Shown: positions 48,147 through 58,010 of the stretch, piece after piece
How the letters are laid out: each line of letters opens with the position of its first letter
Position numbering within the stretch: the first letter of the stretch is position 1
DNA from: Cryomorphaceae bacterium
GTDB lineage: Bacteria > Bacteroidota > Bacteroidia > Flavobacteriales_D > Parvicellaceae
DNA: 64,000 nt
Direction: 5' to 3'
Assembly: GCA_905182525.1 (NCBI GenBank)
Contig: CAJJBV010000002.1
Span: 62,001 to 126,000 of the forward strand
Position numbers and translations under genes: made by a program
Notes under the pieces: generated by a model
The model's database searches: none
Seen by the model: only the letters and a program-made list of their open reading frames with translations
Told to the model about the DNA's origin: nothing

Positions 48147-49987
48147 CTACTCCACTGTAACTGACTTCGCTAGGTTTCTAGGCTGATCAACATTACAACC
48201 TCTCATAAGGGCTATGTGATAACTTAAAAGTTGAAGTGGAACTGTAGCAAGTAGTGGGACTAAAAGTTCATCACAATGAGGAATTTCTATATAGTGATCT
48301 GCAATTTTTTTAACTTCAGTATCTCCTTGACTTACAATAGCAACAATCTTTCCTTTTCTCGCTTTAACTTCTTGAATATTTGATACAATTTTTTCATAAC
48401 TAGAATCCTTAGTTGCAATTACAAAAACAGGCATTTCTTCATCAATTAATGCAATTGGCCCATGTTTCATTTCTGCTGCTGGATATCCTTCGGCATGTAT
48501 GTAGGAAATTTCTTTGAGTTTTAAAGCACCTTCTAATGCTAATGGGAAATTTATGCCCCTCCCCAAATAAAGTGCGTTACTAGACTTTGATATATTTTAG
48601 CAATTTTTTCAATTAAATCATTTTGCTTTAAAACAATTTCTAATTTTTCATGAATTGTACTCATTTCAACAAGAAGCCTGTTGAATCTTTTGTTAGAAAT
48701 AGTCCCTTTTCTTTTGCCAATCATCATGGACATTAAAGTAAGAATAGTCACTTGAGCTGTGAACGCTTTGGTTGATGCTACTCCAATTTCAGGACCTGCG
48801 TGGGTATAAGAGCCACAATGTGTTTCTCTAGAAATTGAACTTCCAACGACGTTGCATATTCCGATAAGAGTTGCTTTTCTTTCTTTAGCTAACTTAATTG
48901 CTGCTAATGTATCTGCAGTTTCACCAGATTGTGATATGGCAATAACTACATCATCTTCATTAATTATAGGATTTCTATACCTGAATTCAGAGGCATATTC
49001 AACTTCAACTGGAATTCTGGCAATTTCTTCAAAAAGATATTCTCCAACCAGTCCTGCGTGCCATGAAGTCCCGCACGCAATAAATATTAATCTTTTAGCA
49101 TTAACTAATTTTTCTTCATAATCTGATATTCCACCTAAAACTACATTTCCTTTTGAAATACTGATTCTTCCCCTCATTGAGTCTAAAATAGACTGTGGCT
49201 GCTCATAGATTTCTTTAAGCATAAAATGATCATACCCCCCTTTTTCAAGTGTTTCCAAATGCATTTCTAGTTCTTGAATGTAAGGAGTCTTAGTTTGGTT
49301 TTCTATAGTCTTGAGTTTAAATCCATTTTTCAAACTTATTTGAGCAATTTCACCATCTTCAAGATAAACTACATTTTTAGTATATTCTATTATTGGTGTT
49401 GCATCTGAAGCACAAAAGTATTCCCCTTCACCAATTCCAACTACTAATGGACTTGATTTCCTAGCGGCAATTAATTCATCAGGATATTCATTACTTATAA
49501 CTACTATTGCGTAAGCTCCGATCACTTCATTTAGAGCTAATCTTACAGCATCAAATAAATTATGCTTACTATTTTTATAAATTTCTTCAATTAAATGAAC
49601 CAATACTTCTGTGTCAGTTTCACTTTTAAATTTGTGACCTCTAAGCTCTAATTCTTCTTTAAGAATAGAATAATTTTCAATAATTCCATTGTGAACTAGA
49701 CTTATTTTTTTATCACCAGACTGATGAGGATGTGCATTTACATTATTTGGAAGTCCATGGGTTGCCCATCTAGTATGGCCAATAGCAAGATTCCCATTAA
49801 CATCTTTATCTTTTGTAAAATCAATTAGATCTTGAACCTTACCCTTTTGTTTAAAGACCTTTACAGATTTTTCTTTAACAATAGCCACACCAGAACTATC
49901 ATACCCTCTATACTCTAATCTTTGAAGTCCCTTTATGACTATTTCATAGGCGTTTTTAGGCCCCAAGTAAGCTACGATACCGCACAT
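48147..49987 (-). CDS. glmS: Glutamine--fructose-6-phosphate aminotransferase, interrupted by a frameshift
   Basis: Makes glucosamine-6-phosphate, the entry to UDP-GlcNAc and cell wall. The start MCGIVAYLG carries the N-terminal catalytic Cys, and the glutaminase domain runs to about residue 240 ([18 protein letters not shown]). Two SIS domains follow ([17 protein letters not shown]). Near 48590 the frame shifts: one reading ends VTHFIWGGA, and the other continues as [20 protein letters not shown] to [11 protein letters not shown]. Joined, the length is about 613 residues, normal for the family. As glmS is usually essential, a sequence indel is more likely than real loss. Confidence 0.92.
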
Positions 49988-49992
49988 AGATA

Positions 49993-51354
49993 TTAATATT
50001 TAGTGTAAGAAATAATTACTTTTGCCTTATCCTTTTTAGTGGAATTCATGCCGTTTAAAACAACCCTATTAGCAGTTATTCCACTGCCGTTAGGAAAAAT
50101 CTTTAAAGTATCATTAAGGATTTTTTCTGCTATAATTTCATTCAGGTGTCTAGTTATATTAAAATTGTAATTTTTATTTAAAGGGTCAAAAACCCCACCT
50201 TGATTTCCCTCAAATAAATCAGGAAGAAACTCATAATTTCCATCAACACTTCTTCTTGAAATAAATAAAGCAGATGGAGATGGGAAGTCGTCATATAAAT
50301 AATCTTCAAAAGGTAATTTTATTTCAGCTTTATTAATAATGATTTGCTTACCAATTAAAGAATCTAACCCAGGAATTATCAATCTGCCATTTACACCACC
50401 TAATGATTGTATATAAAACTGATTTTGACCATTAGCTGGATTATTCACCAAAGACTCTATAACAGTACCTGAGTAATTATGTGCAACATTATGAAAATAC
50501 GCACAGTTACTATTTATATTAAAGTCAAAATCTAGGGTGTCATGTTCAGAGGGAATTCCACTTGTGTCTCTATAAAACAATTTGATTTTTGAATAGGAAT
50601 TAAGTAAATCAATGTAATATAGTCCTCCGTTGACACTATTAGTAGTTGAAATTTTAATACCCTTAAAAAAAGATAAAAATTCATTAGCTCCGTCATTCCC
50701 GTTTAGAACAGAACTTCCAGATTCATTTATTATTGGATTTGCAAATTCTTCAATATTTAATGGGATTCTTAAAATAGCTTTATCAACTAAAACACCTGCA
50801 AAATAACCAGGAAAAAGAGGGTCAGATTTAATGCTACCAGATTCTGATAAGTTAACTGCTTTTGTACTTAAAAAAGTTTTATTGTTATAGGTAGAATCTT
50901 TGAAAATATCCTCATCCAATACTTCAACAAAAAATTCCTGCTTTTCAATTTTCCCATAAGAGCCATCAATTGCTAAATACATCACCACTGAATCTACAAC
51001 TATATCACCAAGACTTCCACTAGCAGGTGTAAAGTCATAGGCTTGTTCTATTCTAATTTGACTTACAATAGATGCATTTACTTCTCCAAAAACAGGATCT
51101 ATATAGTTTCCAAGAGGGCTAGGACCGTTTAGCTCATCAGTATTTATACTGTCAGAAATCACAGAAAAAGAAATCACAGAAAAAGTATCACAATATATTG
51201 CAGCAACACTACTAGATTCTGGATCAACCTCTAAACCAAACTCTTTATTTTTTTTACAAGAGTTAATACCAACTATATAAAATAGAAAAACTATAGTTAA
51301 AAATAAATTTTGTGATTTTTTGAGCAATACCAATTGGCTAAGCAAGGACTCCAT
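49993..51354 (-). CDS. DUF4270 family lipoprotein
   Basis: A Bacteroidota outer-envelope lipoprotein of about 450 residues (ATG at 51354, chosen because it opens on a signal with lipobox INSC; a start 42 bases earlier is possible). The rest is beta-rich with Asn/Ser-rich strands typical of DUF4270, a family of unknown role. It overlaps the starch-synthase-like gene by 17 bases and is followed by glmS after five bases, the usual flavobacterial order. Confidence 0.85.
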   Translation of the reverse strand: MESLLSQLVLLKKSQNLFLTIVFLFYIVGINSCKKNKEFGLEVDPESSSVAAIYCDTFSVISFSVISDSINTDELNGPSPLGNYIDPVFGEVNASIVSQIRIEQAYDFTPASGSLGDIVVDSVVMYLAIDGSYGKIEKQEFFVEVLDEDIFKDSTYNNKTFLSTKAVNLSESGSIKSDPLFPGYFAGVLVDKAILRIPLNIEEFANPIINESGSSVLNGNDGANEFLSFFKGIKISTTNSVNGGLYYIDLLNSYSKIKLFYRDTSGIPSEHDTLDFDFNINSNCAYFHNVAHNYSGTVIESLVNNPANGQNQFYIQSLGGVNGRLIIPGLDSLIGKQIIINKAEIKLPFEDYLYDDFPSPSALFISRRSVDGNYEFLPDLFEGNQGGVFDPLNKNYNFNITRHLNEIIAEKILNDTLKIFPNGSGITANRVVLNGMNSTKKDKAKVIISYTKY

Positions 51355-52162
51355 TTTCGCTGAGCACTTTATCGTAAAAATCTTGATGAGCTTCAATTAT
51401 CTGTTCTTCTTCCTGATGCTCTAGAAGCGGTTTTTTTAAAGATTTAACAAGTTCCTTTAATACAATATCAATTTCAGAACTACAAAACCCTACTGCGTCA
51501 CTCCATTGTATTCCGATTTCATGTAGTTTGTTAACTCCAATTGAACCTTTAATATCTAGCTCTGAAACAGGAATGTTATCAAACTCTAGTTTTTCTTCTA
51601 AATTTTTAGAAAACTTAATTTTTTCGTCCCTATTATAAATACTGTAAATTACTTTAGCACCCGAAAAATGAGGATCATTTGAATAAATAGATTTTAAGTA
51701 CACAGGCATTAATGCTGTCATCCAACCATGGCAATGAACAATATCTGGCATCCAGCCAAGTTTTTTAACAGTTTCCAAAACCCCTCTACAAAAAAACATT
51801 GATCTTTCATCATTGTCCTTGAAATATTTTCCGCTAGCGTCTTTAAAAAGAAATTTCTTCTTAAAATATTCCTCATTATCTATAAAATAAACTTGAATTC
51901 TTATTTGAGGAATTGAGGCTACTTTAATAATTAGTGGATGATCGTAATCATTTACAATTAAATTCATTCCAGAAAGTCTAATCACCTCATGTAATTGATG
52001 CCTACGCTCATTAATCACCCCAAACCTTGGCATGAAGATTCTAATTTCCTTATCAGATTCATGAACACCTTGAGCAACTTTTCTAACAAGACTTGATATT
52101 TCAGATTCTATTAAAAACGGATCGATTTCTTGGGTGACATAAAGAATTTTACTTTTTTCCAT
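51338..52162 (-). CDS. Glycogen/starch synthase N-terminal-lobe protein
   Basis: About 274 residues from the ATG at 52162 (MEKSKILYVTQEIDPF). It matches only the GT5 N-terminal lobe of glycogen synthase (the V-x-G-L-x-D-x-V region appears as ISSLVRKVA; DIVHCHGWMTALMPVYLK at about 130). The second, nucleotide-sugar-binding lobe is absent, as in the short Bacteroidota family located before DUF4270. It is therefore unlikely to make glycogen by itself; its role is unknown. It overlaps DUF4270 by 17 bases. Confidence 0.85.
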   Translation of the reverse strand: MEKSKILYVTQEIDPFLIESEISSLVRKVAQGVHESDKEIRIFMPRFGVINERRHQLHEVIRLSGMNLIVNDYDHPLIIKVASIPQIRIQVYFIDNEEYFKKKFLFKDASGKYFKDNDERSMFFCRGVLETVKKLGWMPDIVHCHGWMTALMPVYLKSIYSNDPHFSGAKVIYSIYNRDEKIKFSKNLEEKLEFDNIPVSELDIKGSIGVNKLHEIGIQWSDAVGFCSSEIDIVLKELVKSLKKPLLEHQEEEQIIEAHQDFYDKVLSENGVLA

Positions 52163-52197
52163 AACTACGTATCTCTTTCCTAAAAAATAATGAGTTG

Positions 52198-52205
52198 CAA
52201 AAATA
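52198..52205 (-). promoter_or_regulatory. Candidate -7 box for the starch-synthase-like operon
   Basis: On the minus strand the octamer reads TATTTTTG, fitting TAnnTTTG, 36 bases before the ATG at 52162. No clear TTTG is seen at -33 spacing. It lies in the 101-base divergent region shared with panC. Confidence 0.35.
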
Positions 52206-52263
52206 TAAAAAAAAAACACATAAAACCAACATTTATAGTAGCTTTAATTTAGTTTTATAACTA

Positions 52264-53089
52264 ATGCAAATAGTAAATGAAATCCAGGAATTAAATAAAG
52301 CTTTAGCTTTAATATCTAAATCTTCTATTGGATTTGTCCCAACAATGGGGTTTTTACATCAAGGTCATTGCTCATTAATTAAGGCTTCAAAGAAAAAAAC
52401 AAATTTTACGATTGTCACAATATTTATAAACCCTACTCAGTTTACCAATAAATCTGACATTGAAAATTATCCTGTTAGTTTAGAACAAGATTTATTTATA
52501 CTTAATAAAGAAGGAGTTGATCTTGTATTTTGCCCTAATTTTCAAAACTTATTTCTCAACGAAAAAATGATTGACATTTCTTTAGAACAATTAGATAAAG
52601 TTTTGGAAGGAAATGAAAGAAAGGGTCATTTTAAAGGAGTTATTAGAGTTATAAATATTTTTTTTAATCTAATTAATCCAAGTTTCGCATTCTTTGGTGA
52701 AAAAGACTACCAACAATATTTAATAGTAAAATATTTTGCAAATCATTTTTATCCGGAAATTAAAATTATACCTGGACCAACTCAAAGAGAACTAAGTGGC
52801 TTAGCGATGAGCTCTAGAAATAGTAGACTTTCGTTAAATGATTTTGAGAAATCGAAGGGGATATTTAAAGTTCTTACTTTTTGCAAAAGTAATTTTGAGT
52901 TTAATAAAAGAAAAGAGTTAGAAAAAACTTGTTTTGATATGTTGTCAAATTTCTCTACATCCTGAATATTTTGAAATTAGACATGCGGATGATTTGTTAA
53001 ATAATGGTAATCAAAATAGAAAATGGAGAGCATTTGCTGCTACAAGATTAGGTGGTGTTAGGTTAATTGATAATATTGCTATTAACTAA
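52264..53089 (+). CDS. panC: Pantothenate synthetase, frameshifted near the 3' end
   Basis: Joins pantoate and beta-alanine to make pantothenate with ATP. PTMGFLHQGHCSLI holds the HIGH-like site (about 24-37), with FINPTQF, GEKDYQQ and MSSRNSRL following. The first frame ends at 52965 with NFSTS and a stop. The expected C terminus, PEYFEIRHADDL to VRLIDNIAIN, continues in another frame to 53089. The break lies in AAATTT near 52955. Joined length is about 275 residues, normal for PanC. PanD, which often follows, is absent here. Confidence 0.9.
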
Positions 53090-53092
53090 CTG

Positions 53093-54049
53093 ATGAAAAA
53101 TAAATTGTTTAAAGTATTAAAAGTCTCCTTGCCAGTATCAATTGGGATATATCTTACTTGGTATTTTATATCAAATTCATCTGAATCAGAAAAAGATTAT
53201 TTTTTAAAATCATTATCTGAAGCTAATTATCTTTGGATTTTATTAGCTCTTGTTATCGCTTTTTTAAGCCACCTTAGCAGGGCTTACAGATGGAAATATT
53301 TACTTGAAACACTTGATTTAAAGCCTAAGCTGAGTCTAATGTATCACAGTGTTATGATTGGTTATATTATTAATTTAACAATTCCTAGATCGGGTGAGTT
53401 GGCAAGAGCAGCCTATTTTAGTAGATATCAAAAAACAAAACCAGATCAAATTTTTGGAACAATTGTCATTGAGAGAGTAGTTGACTTAATAATGTTTGCC
53501 TTAGTATTTTTTATTGCTTTTTTATTTCAAGCGGATCAAGAAAAATTTAATCAGTTCAGACAAATATCTACTAGCTCCTCAAATCCATTAATGTTACCCA
53601 TATTTATAGTTATTGGAGTGCTTTTAATCATTCTTTTAGTTGGTTTTAAAAAGGTAAGAATTAAAGCAATTAATTTTCTTAAAGGAATTACTCAGGGTGC
53701 TACTGCAATTTTAAGACTTAAGAATAAAACAGCATTTTTAATGCATACGCTATTTATTTGGTCTGGATATTTAGCTATGTTATGGATTACGGCACTAGCC
53801 CTTCCTGATCTTCAAAATATAACTATAAATGCAGTTTTTGCTTGTTTTATTGGGGGGACTATTGCCATCGGAGCAACACCTGGTGGAATAGGGCTTTACC
53901 CTATCATGGTTGCAGGAGCATTAATTGAAATGTATGGTTACGATGGTCAAATAGCTAAGTCTTTTGGTATGTTGATGTGGACTTCCCAGACTGCTTTCAT
54001 GATTTTATTGGGAATTATTTCACTAATTGCTATTAAAAAAGAAAATTAA
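53093..54049 (+). CDS. Lysylphosphatidylglycerol-synthase-like transmembrane protein
   Basis: A 318-residue membrane protein with about eight helices matching the UPF0104/LPG synthase TM domain: [39 protein letters not shown]. It lacks the cytosolic aminoacyl-transferase domain of MprF. Such proteins are thought to flip or handle lipids; the substrate is unknown. It starts three bases after panC and shares TTAA with the convergent aspS stop. Confidence 0.88.
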   Translation: MKNKLFKVLKVSLPVSIGIYLTWYFISNSSESEKDYFLKSLSEANYLWILLALVIAFLSHLSRAYRWKYLLETLDLKPKLSLMYHSVMIGYIINLTIPRSGELARAAYFSRYQKTKPDQIFGTIVIERVVDLIMFALVFFIAFLFQADQEKFNQFRQISTSSSNPLMLPIFIVIGVLLIILLVGFKKVRIKAINFLKGITQGATAILRLKNKTAFLMHTLFIWSGYLAMLWITALALPDLQNITINAVFACFIGGTIAIGATPGGIGLYPIMVAGALIEMYGYDGQIAKSFGMLMWTSQTAFMILLGIISLIAIKKEN

Positions 54050-55803
54050 TCTTTCAATTTAGGAAGCTCAATTCCAAGTTCCTCAGTTTGTTGCTTGTCA
54101 AGATGAGAAGGTGCATCAATCATTGTGTCTCTTCCACTATTATTTTTTGGAAATGCAATAAAATCTCTAATATTATCTTTCCCACCAAATAAAGCACAAA
54201 GTCTATCAAATCCAAAAGCAATTCCACCATGAGGTGGAGCACCGTACTCAAAAGCACTCATTAAAAATCCAAACTGAGCTTCGGCCTCTTTTTTACTAAA
54301 ACCAAGAATCTCAAACATTTTTTCTTGGATATTTCTATCGTGAATTCTAATGGATCCACCCCCAACTTCTACTCCGTTAATAGCCAAATCATATGCATTA
54401 GCTCTAACTTTCTCTGGGTTGGTTTCCAACATTTCTAAATCACTTTTTTTTGGAGATGTAAAAGGATGATGCATAGCATGAAAAGAATTGGTTGTTTCAT
54501 CTTTTTCTAACAATGGAAAATCTACTACCCAAATAGGTTTAAAAATCTTTGAATCTCTAAGGCCAAGACGACTGCCCATTAACAATCTAAGCTCATTCAA
54601 TTGCGTTTGAACTGATGATTTTTTTCCGCTTAATATTAGAATTAAATCTCCGGGTTTCGAATTACATTTATTAACCCACTTAATTAAAGAACTTGAATCA
54701 TAAAACTTATCTACAGAGGATTTAAAAGTTTGATCTAGATTGTACTTTAGGTATACAAGACCTTTTGCACCTATCTGTGGTCTTTTAACCCAGTCAGATA
54801 ATTCATCCAGTTTTTTCCTGGAATATTCCGCACAACCAGGAACATTTATAGCAACAACAGATTCTGATTCATCAAAAACTTTAAAACCTTTACCTTTTGC
54901 AAGGTCGTCTAAGTAAGTTAATTCCATTTCAAATCTTATATCAGGCTTGTCAGAGCCGTATTTTTCTATGGCTTCATCATAAGAAATAATCGGAAAAGGA
55001 TCTTGGAATTCTATATTCAGAATTTTTTTGAAAAGAAATTTAATTAAGCCTTCGAAAGTTTCTAATACTTCTTGTTGATTAACAAAAGCCATTTCACAAT
55101 CAATTTGAGTAAATTCTGGCTGTCTATCAGACCTTAAATCTTCATCCCTAAAACATTTAACAATTTGAAAATAACGATCGTATCCACTTACCATTAGTAA
55201 TTGCTTAAATGTCTGAGGAGATTGTGGGAGCGCATAAAACTGTTGCTTATTCATTCTGCTAGGAACTACAAAATCACGAGCTCCTTCTGGAGTTGATTTT
55301 ATTAAATAAGGTGTTTCAATTTCTAAAAAACTATTTTGGTGAAAAAAATTTCGAATTTCAATACTCATTTCACTTCTTAAGGCTAAATTTTTTTGCAAAG
55401 GCCTTCTTCTTAAATCAAGAAACCTATATTTCATTCTTAGCTCTTCTCCACCATCAGTTTCATCTTCAATAGTAAATGGAGGTGTTTTGGACTTATTTAA
55501 AATAGTGAGTTTCTCTGCCTCAATCTCAATTTCTCCAGTATTAATTTTATGATTTTTATTACTTCGTTCTCTTACTATTCCTTCAATTTCTACGACCCAT
55601 TCTCTATTAAGATTTCTAGCTTTTTCAGATAATGACTTATTAAGCTCCTCATTAAAAGCTAGTTGAGTTATCCCGTATCGGTCTCTTAAATCTATAAAGG
55701 TCATTCCTCCAAGATCTCTAGACTTTTGTATCCAACCACATAATTTGACCTTTTGATCAATATTTTTGATTCTTAATTCTCCGTTGTTGTGCGTCCTGTA
55801 CAT
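54046..55803 (-). CDS. aspS: Aspartate--tRNA ligase
   Basis: Class IIb synthetase, 585 residues. Has an N-terminal OB-fold anticodon domain ([20 protein letters not shown]), motif 2 [18 protein letters not shown], the bacterial GAD insertion domain (about 285-405), and motif 3 near the end ([15 protein letters not shown]). Full length, start ATG. Whether it discriminates against tRNA-Asn is not clear; GatCAB is encoded in this genome. Confidence 0.96.
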   Translation of the reverse strand: MYRTHNNGELRIKNIDQKVKLCGWIQKSRDLGGMTFIDLRDRYGITQLAFNEELNKSLSEKARNLNREWVVEIEGIVRERSNKNHKINTGEIEIEAEKLTILNKSKTPPFTIEDETDGGEELRMKYRFLDLRRRPLQKNLALRSEMSIEIRNFFHQNSFLEIETPYLIKSTPEGARDFVVPSRMNKQQFYALPQSPQTFKQLLMVSGYDRYFQIVKCFRDEDLRSDRQPEFTQIDCEMAFVNQQEVLETFEGLIKFLFKKILNIEFQDPFPIISYDEAIEKYGSDKPDIRFEMELTYLDDLAKGKGFKVFDESESVVAINVPGCAEYSRKKLDELSDWVKRPQIGAKGLVYLKYNLDQTFKSSVDKFYDSSSLIKWVNKCNSKPGDLILILSGKKSSVQTQLNELRLLMGSRLGLRDSKIFKPIWVVDFPLLEKDETTNSFHAMHHPFTSPKKSDLEMLETNPEKVRANAYDLAINGVEVGGGSIRIHDRNIQEKMFEILGFSKKEAEAQFGFLMSAFEYGAPPHGGIAFGFDRLCALFGGKDNIRDFIAFPKNNSGRDTMIDAPSHLDKQQTEELGIELPKLKD

Positions 55804-55819
55804 TTTATAAAAATATAAC

Positions 55820-57367
55820 TTATAAAGATTGGTTCATTATCTCTTTAATTGCTCTTTTTACATCATCATCTTTATAAGTATTTAATATATATCTTGATTG
55901 ATCAGAATAATAATAGCTACTTAGTTCAACTTTGACACTCCACTCTAAATCAACTAATTCTTGATTATTAAATTGATCAATATTTTTTCCATTTTCTTCC
56001 AAATAGCTTTTTATCAGACTTAAATCAACTTTAAAATTATCATTAAAATCTTTAATGTTAGTAAAGTTCTGTGCCGGATTTCTTTCGAAATAATCAAAAC
56101 AAAAATCTCTCCAATTTCCTGTATAAATAGTATTATTAATTGCTTCACTATAATTTAAAGTATCTAATGGAGAATAAAGATCAGGGATTATTCCCCCTTT
56201 AAAAATACTATTGTCATTAAGTGAATCATTTTGAGTAAGTTCGCCACTTTCAATCCTTTCAAAAATATCATTATCGTAATCTATATTTTTACCATAAGGT
56301 TTTTGAATGCATTTTCCAGAAGGAGTATAGTATCTTGATGTAGTTATTCGTAGTTCAGAAGAATCAGGCAACATTATTGGTTGTTGAACTAACCCTTTAC
56401 CAAAAGTTCTTCTGCCTAAAATTATCCCTCTTTTATTATCTTGAATTGCGCCACTTACAATTTCACTTGCCGAAGCAGTTGAGCTATTAACTAAAATAAC
56501 TAATTTACCTTTTTCAAACAACCCATTCGAAGATGAATAAAAAGTTCTTTTTTTAGAATGTGCTCCTTCAGTATATACAATCAGCCTATCCTTTGATAAG
56601 AATTCATCAGCGATGTTTATAGCTTGATGAAGATAACCTCCACCATTAAATCTTAAATCAAAAATCAAGCTTTCCATTCCCTGTTTTTTTAAACTATAAA
56701 TTGCATTTTTAAATTCAAGGTCTGATGAATTGGAAAACGAACTTAATTTAATATATCCAATATTGTTTTCTAAAATAGTATATGCTGAAATTGATTTCAA
56801 GGGTATAGATCCTCGATAAATATTTTTTTCAACAATCTGTTTATTGGGTTTCAATACGGAAAGTTTCACTTTAGTTCCTACTTTACCCTTAAGTTTTTTT
56901 AAAACATCCTCATTTTTCAAACCATTACCTGCAATATTTTCACTGTTAATTTTAACAATTCTATCCCTTATTTCTAAGCCGGCACCTTCTGAGGGGCCAC
57001 CGATAATTACATCTACAACAGTTAATGTGTCTCTATAAATCATGAATCTTATTCCAATTCCACCAAAATGCCCAACTAGTGATTCATTAACTCTTTGTCT
57101 TTCTCTTGCTGGAATATATGAAGAGTGAGGATCGAGATCTTTTAGGATATTATTTATTGCTTTTTCTGCGAAATTATTTGGGTCTAAAGAATCAACATAA
57201 TTACTCAATAAGTTATCAATTACAACATCAACATTGCTAGTTCTATTAATTTGATTTTCGTTGAATAATATTTTGCCATGATTTATTCCAATCCAATATG
57301 TGAAAGCTGAAAATACTCCTAAAAGTAAAATACAAATCAATATTGAAATCTGACTGTTATTTCTCAA
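55820..57367 (-). CDS. S41 family C-terminal processing peptidase
   Basis: A 515-residue protease anchored or secreted by an N-terminal helix (about 7-27). A PDZ domain ([20 protein letters not shown]) precedes the S41 core with nucleophile Ser in STASASEIV (about 305) and general-base Lys in FGKGLVQQP (about 333). Such enzymes trim exported proteins in the periplasm. It lies 16 bases upstream of aspS and one base after the dCMP deaminase gene. Confidence 0.93.
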   Translation of the reverse strand: MRNNSQISILICILLLGVFSAFTYWIGINHGKILFNENQINRTSNVDVVIDNLLSNYVDSLDPNNFAEKAINNILKDLDPHSSYIPARERQRVNESLVGHFGGIGIRFMIYRDTLTVVDVIIGGPSEGAGLEIRDRIVKINSENIAGNGLKNEDVLKKLKGKVGTKVKLSVLKPNKQIVEKNIYRGSIPLKSISAYTILENNIGYIKLSSFSNSSDLEFKNAIYSLKKQGMESLIFDLRFNGGGYLHQAINIADEFLSKDRLIVYTEGAHSKKRTFYSSSNGLFEKGKLVILVNSSTASASEIVSGAIQDNKRGIILGRRTFGKGLVQQPIMLPDSSELRITTSRYYTPSGKCIQKPYGKNIDYDNDIFERIESGELTQNDSLNDNSIFKGGIIPDLYSPLDTLNYSEAINNTIYTGNWRDFCFDYFERNPAQNFTNIKDFNDNFKVDLSLIKSYLEENGKNIDQFNNQELVDLEWSVKVELSSYYYSDQSRYILNTYKDDDVKRAIKEIMNQSL

Positions 57368-57368
57368 A

Positions 57369-57803
57369 TTAAAGGGGATTAATATGTTGAATTTCTACTC
57401 CTGCCTTTTCTAAAAAATCAAGCCCTTCGGGATCTTTATATTTTTTAGAATAGACAAGTCTTTTGATACCTGATTGATGAATTAATTTAGCACATTCTTT
57501 ACAAGGAGACAAAGTCAAGTAAAGTGTTGATTCATTACAACTATTAGTGCTTTTTGCTACTTTCAAAATTGCATTAGCTTCTGCGTGTAATACATACCAA
57601 TTAGTATTTCCATTCTCATCTTCACAATTATTATTAAACCCAGATGGTGTTCCATTAAACCCATCAGAAATAATCATATTGTTTTTAACAATAATAGCAC
57701 CTACTTTTTTTCTTTCACAATGAGATAGTTTACCCCATTCTAAAGCCATTTTTAAATAGGCTAAATCATATTTTAGTTGCTTTTCTATTTTCTTTGATTT
57801 AAT
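57369..57803 (-). CDS. dCMP deaminase family protein
   Basis: Converts dCMP to dUMP (or a related nucleotide deamination), feeding dTMP synthesis with dut. Zinc and catalytic motifs are VLHAEANAI (about 62 from the family start) and LSPCKECAKL. The start is unclear: the frame extends into the tRNA-Leu gene, an ATG at 57808 is followed by TAA and is out of frame, and the first in-frame ATG (57749) would cut off the conserved YDLAYLKMA helix. I used the ATT at 57803 as an approximate limit. It is followed by the S41 gene after one base. Confidence 0.85.
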   Translation of the reverse strand: MKSKKIEKQLKYDLAYLKMALEWGKLSHCERKKVGAIIVKNNMIISDGFNGTPSGFNNNCEDENGNTNWYVLHAEANAILKVAKSTNSCNESTLYLTLSPCKECAKLIHQSGIKRLVYSKKYKDPEGLDFLEKAGVEIQHINPL

Positions 57804-57810
57804 TACATAG

Positions 57811-57892
57811 TACCGAAGGTGGGAATCGAACCCACACGTCCTAAGACACACGAGTTTGAGTCGTGCGCGTCTACCAGTTCCGCCACTTCGGC
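57811..57892 (-). tRNA. tRNA-Leu(CAA)
   Basis: An 82-base class II tRNA. Acceptor arms pair (57886-57892 with 57812-57818, one G-T at the end), the anticodon loop is CTCAAAC with anticodon CAA (reads UUG), a long variable arm follows, and the T arm has TTCGATT between GTGGG and CCCAC. No encoded CCA. It sits directly upstream of the dCMP deaminase gene on the same strand. Confidence 0.95.
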
Positions 57893-57972
57893 AAGTAAGT
57901 TGCGAATTTAGCTTATGTTTTTATTCTAGCAAAATATATTTATGCTTCAATATATAAATCGTTTTATAATAA

Positions 57973-58003
57973 TTTATTATTTATGTAAATTCAATTACAT
58001 TTG
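57973..58003 (+). promoter_or_regulatory. Candidate Bacteroidota promoter of prs
   Basis: TACATTTG at 57996-58003 is a full TAnnTTTG match, with TTTA (57973-57976) 19 bases upstream as a -33-like element. The prs ATG at 58011 is only seven bases beyond, so the mRNA would be close to leaderless. Confidence 0.5.
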
Positions 58004-58010
58004 CACCCCA

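Noticed and set aside
48560-48600. Programmed frameshift in glmS
   Set aside because: No slippery heptamer with a following structure was seen, and programmed shifting is not known for glmS.
48852-49121. Open frame on the plus strand inside glmS
   Set aside because: Shadow of the glmS reading frame; no known motif and wrong codon use.
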